A stretch of 8,142 bases of DNA from Pseudomonadales bacterium (lineage in GTDB: Bacteria; Pseudomonadota; Gammaproteobacteria; Pseudomonadales; Pseudohongiellaceae): the NCBI GenBank assembly GCA_022360535.1, contig JAKSCP010000463.1:1-8142 (forward strand), in the 5' to 3' direction. Shown in pieces: positions 7,295-8,142 of the stretch. The stretch's first letter is position 1, and the number at the start of each line of letters is the position of its first letter. Both the position numbers and the translations under genes were made by a program. Below the pieces are notes generated by a model that saw nothing but the letters and a program-made list of their open reading frames with translations, was not told the DNA's origin and ran no database searches.

Positions 7295-7309
7295 TTGCTG
7301 ATGGAGCAA
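7295..7309 (-). other. Small hairpin in the iscA-hscB gap
   Basis: On the minus strand TTGCT-CCATC-AGCAA forms a 5-pair stem with a 5-base loop, starting 2 bases after the iscA stop codon. It has no U-tract, so it does not look like a terminator. It covers the TTG at 7307-7309, the upstream candidate start of hscB, and would hide that codon in the mRNA. It could also protect the 3' end of an iscSUA message, but the stem is only moderately stable. Confidence 0.35.
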
Positions 7310-7311
7310 GA

Positions 7312-7635
7312 TTATACGCTAAAGCTCTCACCGCAACCGCATTCACCTTTGGCGTTAGGGTTGGTGAATTCGAACCCTTCATTGACGCCTTGTTTTACGA
7401 AATCCATCTGAGTGCCATCGATGTAGACCAGGCTCTTGGGGTCAACAATGATCTTCACACCCTGTTCTTCGAATACCTTGTCCCCGATGTCCAGCTTGTC
7501 CACGAACTCGAGCACATAGGCCATCCCTGAGCAGCCAGTGGTTTTCACACCTACACGAATGCCCAAACCATGGCCGCGATTAGCGAGTTGCTCCGCGACA
7601 TGCCTGGCTGCTGTTTCTGTGATTGAGATGGCCAT
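7312..7635 (-). CDS. iscA: A-type Fe-S carrier protein IscA
   Basis: IscA is an A-type carrier that accepts clusters (or iron) from the IscU stage and passes them on, mainly for [4Fe-4S] protein maturation. The 107-residue product has the same length as E. coli IscA and the three conserved ligands at the same numbers: C35 in KTTGCSGMAY, and C99 and C101 in GECGCGESF. The N-terminal MAISITETAARHV and the VDPKSLVYIDGTQMDFV block are typical. The ATG at 7633-7635 is the family start. The preceding 27-base gap after iscU has no good ribosome site, so translation is probably coupled to iscU. Confidence 0.98.
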   Translation of the reverse strand: MAISITETAARHVAEQLANRGHGLGIRVGVKTTGCSGMAYVLEFVDKLDIGDKVFEEQGVKIIVDPKSLVYIDGTQMDFVKQGVNEGFEFTNPNAKGECGCGESFSV

Positions 7636-7662
7636 AATTTAGTATGCTCTGAAGCAGATTCC

Positions 7663-8049
7663 TTACTCTTCGCCGCGCTTCTGCTTGATATCGGCAATAG
7701 CGGCTTTAATAGCGTCTTCTGCCAGAACTGAGCAATGGATCTTGACTGGAGGCAATCCCAGTTCATCGGCAATATCCGTGTTTTTAATCTCAGTCGCCTG
7801 CTCCAATGATCGACCTTTCACCCACTCTGTAAGCAATGAGCTGGACGCTATGGCAGAGCCACAACCGTAGGTCTTGAATTTTGCATCTTCGATCACACCT
7901 TCGTCATCGACTTTGATCTGCAGACGCATGACGTCTCCACAGGCTGGCGCGCCAACCATGCCAGTACCTACATTCACATCCTCGTCATTGAGTTTGCCAA
8001 TATTTCTTGGGTTTTCGTAATGATCTATAACCTTGTCTGAGTAAGCCAT
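7663..8049 (-). CDS. iscU: Fe-S cluster assembly scaffold IscU
   Basis: IscU is the scaffold on which IscS-derived sulfur and iron are built into [2Fe-2S] clusters. The 128-residue product (E. coli 128) starts MAYSDKVIDHYENPRN. It keeps the three ligand cysteines C37 (GAPACGD), C63 (YGCGSAIASS) and C106 (IHCSVLAE), and Asp39, whose replacement is known to stabilise the cluster. LPPVK at 99-103 is the peptide recognised by HscA, which ties this gene to hscA and hscB downstream. The ATG at 8047-8049 follows GAGGA by 4 bases. It lies 35 bases after the iscS stop. Confidence 0.99.
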   Translation of the reverse strand: MAYSDKVIDHYENPRNIGKLNDEDVNVGTGMVGAPACGDVMRLQIKVDDEGVIEDAKFKTYGCGSAIASSSLLTEWVKGRSLEQATEIKNTDIADELGLPPVKIHCSVLAEDAIKAAIADIKQKRGEE

Positions 8050-8053
8050 GTTT

Positions 8054-8058
8054 TCCTC
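8054..8058 (-). promoter_or_regulatory. Ribosome binding site of iscU
   Basis: The minus strand reads GAGGA, 4 bases before the ATG at 8047-8049. It is the clearest ribosome site in the isc part of the window, consistent with the scaffold being needed in quantity. Confidence 0.7.
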
Positions 8059-8084
8059 GCTATAGGCCGGTTATGTCGCTAAAT

Positions 8085-8142
8085 TTAATGCGCTGCCCAC
8101 TGGCCCTGATCCAGATCGACGCCGTCTTTGTACATATCCCAA
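8085..8142 (-). CDS. iscS: Cysteine desulfurase IscS, C-terminal end only
   Basis: IscS is the PLP-dependent desulfurase that takes sulfur from cysteine and hands it to IscU and other acceptors. Only the last 18 residues are inside the window: WDMYKDGVDLDQGQWAAH, followed by TAA. This matches the E. coli IscS tail, which ends WEMYKQGVDLNSIEWAHH as I recall it; this tail helps contact IscU. The catalytic cysteine loop and PLP lysine lie outside the window. Position directly upstream of iscU supports the call. The rest of iscS, and probably iscR, should lie to the right. Confidence 0.93.
   Translation of the reverse strand, partial: WDMYKDGVDLDQGQWAAH

Noticed and set aside
7256..7309. An 18-residue N-terminal extension of HscB from the TTG at 7309
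   Set aside because: The added residues do not resemble HscB, the TTG lacks a ribosome site and is covered by a hairpin, and the GTG start gives a length close to the family norm. It is not fully excluded.
1..8142. A search by eye for mobile elements, CRISPR-like repeats, toxin-antitoxin pairs, defence genes, tRNAs or an island of different composition
   Set aside because: Nearly every base belongs to a recognised housekeeping gene in conserved order; no transposase, long inverted repeats, regularly spaced repeats, tRNA-like sequence or unassigned gene was seen.

Overview
The window is a 12-gene stretch of chromosomal housekeeping DNA from a gammaproteobacterium. Every gene lies on the minus strand, so transcription runs from the right edge to the left edge. 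Family assignments rest on reading the translations against remembered protein families; no database search was run. The gene order iscS-iscU-iscA-hscB-hscA-fdx-iscX-ndk-rlmN-pilF-rodZ-ispG is the one known from Pseudomonas aeruginosa and related gammaproteobacteria. IscX, the Hsc chaperones and a type IV pilus pilotin together fit that class. The genus cannot be fixed from the sequence; a free-living, perhaps marine, relative of Pseudomonadales is a guess.

Right part (8142 down to 4269): the iron-sulfur cluster (ISC) assembly operon. It holds the last 18 codons of the cysteine desulfurase iscS, the scaffold iscU, the A-type carrier iscA, the J-protein hscB, the Hsp70 hscA, the [2Fe-2S] ferredoxin fdx and the small regulator iscX. 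Gaps are mostly 12 to 35 bases. The widest, about 56 bases between iscA and hscB, contains a small hairpin. The Fe-S ligand cysteines, the IscU LPPVK motif recognised by HscA, and the HPD motif of HscB are all intact, so the pathway looks functional.

Middle (4268 down to 4128): a 135-base non-coding gap (4134-4268) plus the ndk leader. It carries a consensus -10 element, a 10-base direct repeat and a weak hairpin. It probably separates the isc operon from a second transcription unit.

Left part (4127 down to 1): ndk (nucleoside diphosphate kinase), rlmN (radical-SAM rRNA/tRNA methyltransferase), pilF (pilotin lipoprotein), rodZ (cell-shape membrane protein) and the N-terminal two thirds of ispG (isoprenoid synthesis). 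The pilF/rodZ and rodZ/ispG junctions overlap or nearly touch, which suggests one transcript. RlmN and IspG are themselves [4Fe-4S] enzymes, so clients of the ISC machinery sit just downstream of it.

I found no mobile element, tRNA, rRNA, CRISPR array, phage gene or foreign-looking island, and no convincing undescribed system. The points worth checking are small: start-codon choices, the ndk leader, and the iscA-hscB junction.
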